Source: BOG-224 sp963783505
GTDB taxonomy: Bacteria; Acidobacteriota; Terriglobia; Bryobacterales; Bryobacteraceae
Length of the DNA: 64,000 nt
Direction of reading: 5' to 3'
Assembly (NCBI GenBank): GCA_963783505.1
Contig: CAWAOP010000056.1
Location: 310,001 to 374,000 of the forward strand
Part shown: positions 62,836-64,000 of the stretch, piece after piece
Layout of the letters: the number at the start of each line of letters is the position of its first letter
Numbering within the stretch: position 1 is the stretch's first letter
The notes under the pieces: generated by a model
What the model was told of the DNA's origin: nothing
The model's input: only the letters and a program-made list of their open reading frames with translations
The model's database searches: none
Program-made: the position numbers and the translations under genes

Positions 62836-64000
62836 CACCCGAAGAATTCCGCCGTTACGGACATCAGGCGATCGACTGGATCGCCGCCTTTCTGGAGCAC
62901 CCGGAGCGCTATCCGGTGCTGTCGCCCGTCAAGCCTGGGGAATTAACCGCCGCGCTGCCTCCCCGAGGTCCCGAGCAAGGCGAGTCGATAGAGACCATCC
63001 TCGCCGATTTCGAGCGCCTCATAGTACCCGCCAATACGCACTGGAACCATCCTGGCTTCATGGCGTACTTCGCAAATACCGCCTCCGAGCCGGGCATTTT
63101 GGGCGAACTGCTGGCCACGGCTCTGAACCCCAACGGCATGCTTTGGAAGAGTTCGCCGGCGGTAACCGAACTGGAGCAAACCGCGCTACGGTGGCTGCGC
63201 CAGTGGACCGGCTTGCCCGAAGATTGGTTCGGCATTACCTACGACACGGCGTCCGTTTCCACCATGCACGCCATCGCCGCCGCGCGTCAGGCCGCCGATC
63301 CGGAATCCCGCACACGCGGCACGCCGCAGGGGCTGGTGGCCTACGCTTCCGAGCACGCCCACTCATCCGTCGAGAAGGGCTGCATCGCCGTCGGCATCGG
63401 ACAGAATAACTTCCGCAAGGTTCCTGTGGATGCGGAGTTCCGCATGAGGCCCGATGCGCTGGCGGAGATGGTGGAGCGCGACCGCGCGGCCGGCCTGCGG
63501 CCGTTCTTCGTTTGCGCGACCGTGGGCACGACGGCCACCACCAGCGTCGATCCGGTCCCGCAAATCGCGGACGTGTGCGAAAGCCACAACCTCTGGCTGC
63601 ACGTGGACGCGGCTTACGCCGGATCGTTGACGATCGCTCCCGAGTTCCGGTGGGCGTATGCCGGCTGCGAGCGCGCCGATTCGCTGGTCACCAATCCGCA
63701 CAAGTGGCTGCTGACGCCCATGGATTGCAGCGTGTTCTTCACGCGGCGGCCCGAGGTTTTGCGCGCGGCGTTTTCGCTGATTCCCGAGTATCTCCGGACG
63801 GCCGGCGACGCGGGCGCGGTCAACCTGATGGATTACGGCGTTGCCTTGGGTCACCGTTTCCGCGCGCTCAAGCTGTGGTTCATCATGCGCTATTACGGAC
63901 GCGAAGCCTTGGCGGAAATACTCCGCGGGCACGTCCGCCTGGCGCAGGAACTTGCGGCCAAGGTTGATGCGGACCCGCGATTCGAGCGCACCGCTCCCAC
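62832..64000 (+). CDS. PLP-dependent group II decarboxylase (aromatic-L-amino-acid decarboxylase-like), partial
   Basis: First 390 residues of a pyridoxal-phosphate decarboxylase; it runs off the right edge. MTPEEFRRYGHQAIDWIAAF and HWNHPGFMAYFANTASEPGI are typical of AADC/tyrosine decarboxylases, followed by SEHAHSSVEKG with the PLP-stacking histidine, ATVGTTATTSVDPVPQI, VDAAYAG, and the PLP lysine in NPHKWLL (Lys291). It would remove CO2 from an aromatic amino acid; the exact substrate cannot be told. The ATG overlaps the stop of the esterase gene (ATGA), so the two are translationally coupled. Confidence 0.93.
   Translation, partial: MTPEEFRRYGHQAIDWIAAFLEHPERYPVLSPVKPGELTAALPPRGPEQGESIETILADFERLIVPANTHWNHPGFMAYFANTASEPGILGELLATALNPNGMLWKSSPAVTELEQTALRWLRQWTGLPEDWFGITYDTASVSTMHAIAAARQAADPESRTRGTPQGLVAYASEHAHSSVEKGCIAVGIGQNNFRKVPVDAEFRMRPDALAEMVERDRAAGLRPFFVCATVGTTATTSVDPVPQIADVCESHNLWLHVDAAYAGSLTIAPEFRWAYAGCERADSLVTNPHKWLLTPMDCSVFFTRRPEVLRAAFSLIPEYLRTAGDAGAVNLMDYGVALGHRFRALKLWFIMRYYGREALAEILRGHVRLAQELAAKVDADPRFERTAP

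Overview
The window looks like a chromosomal segment of an Acidobacteriota bacterium of the Bryobacterales/Solibacter type. The evidence is lineage-typical families (several TIGR03435 proteins, an NHL-repeat protein with a TIGR03437-like C-terminus, many BlaI/M56/TonB-type signalling genes), high G+C, Tat-exported oxidoreductase and enolase-fold proteins, and dense short palindromic intergenic repeats. This assignment is inferred from families; no rRNA or tRNA gene was seen.

Layout. 1-8.4 kb: a minus-strand cluster headed by a BlaI-type repressor with a palindrome 10 bp upstream of its start, followed by a TIGR03435 protein, an M56 (BlaR1-like) protease fused to TonB-type domains, a second TonB-type protein, two more TIGR03435 proteins (one frameshifted), a secreted unknown protein and a truncated Gfo/Idh/MocA oxidoreductase. 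8.5-17 kb: exported peptidases (S9, M13), an NHL/TIGR03437 protein and an MBL-fold hydrolase. 17-31 kb: small envelope and zinc-ribbon proteins, Skp/OmpH, alaS, a YpdA-like flavoprotein, anmK, mutS, glutamate dehydrogenase and an S41 protease. 31.5-36.4 kb: the most striking locus, a TIR-NACHT-pentapeptide-WD40 STAND protein with 14 nearly identical WD40 repeats. 36.5-46.4 kb: an ABC ATPase, an enolase-superfamily dehydratase, ddl, asnS, a sugar-isomerase-like protein, gamma-glutamyltransferase, rlmB, a Nudix hydrolase and an IscU-like protein. 46.6-56.8 kb: a large secreted dockerin-like protein, HPt, a YdjM-like membrane protein, a Phd/PIN toxin-antitoxin pair, larE, gyrA and two Flp pilins. 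57-64 kb: a GT-C-like membrane protein, a methyltransferase, a solitary nuoB, an esterase and a PLP-dependent decarboxylase running off the right edge.

Two features cut across the window. First, at least a dozen genes or gene segments carry single-base frameshifts, mostly at short G/C/A runs, in otherwise well-conserved genes (mutS, glutamate dehydrogenase, S41 protease, ggt, the STAND gene and others). Residual consensus error is the simplest explanation, although slippage in the STAND gene is a biological alternative. Second, several families of small palindromic or G-rich repeats occur between genes and also inside reading frames (anmK, mutS, the STAND gene, probably ddl), sometimes with flanking direct repeats that look like target-site duplications. 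The STAND receptor and the BlaI/M56-TonB/TIR03435-type cluster (TIGR03435) are the best candidates for interesting undescribed systems.
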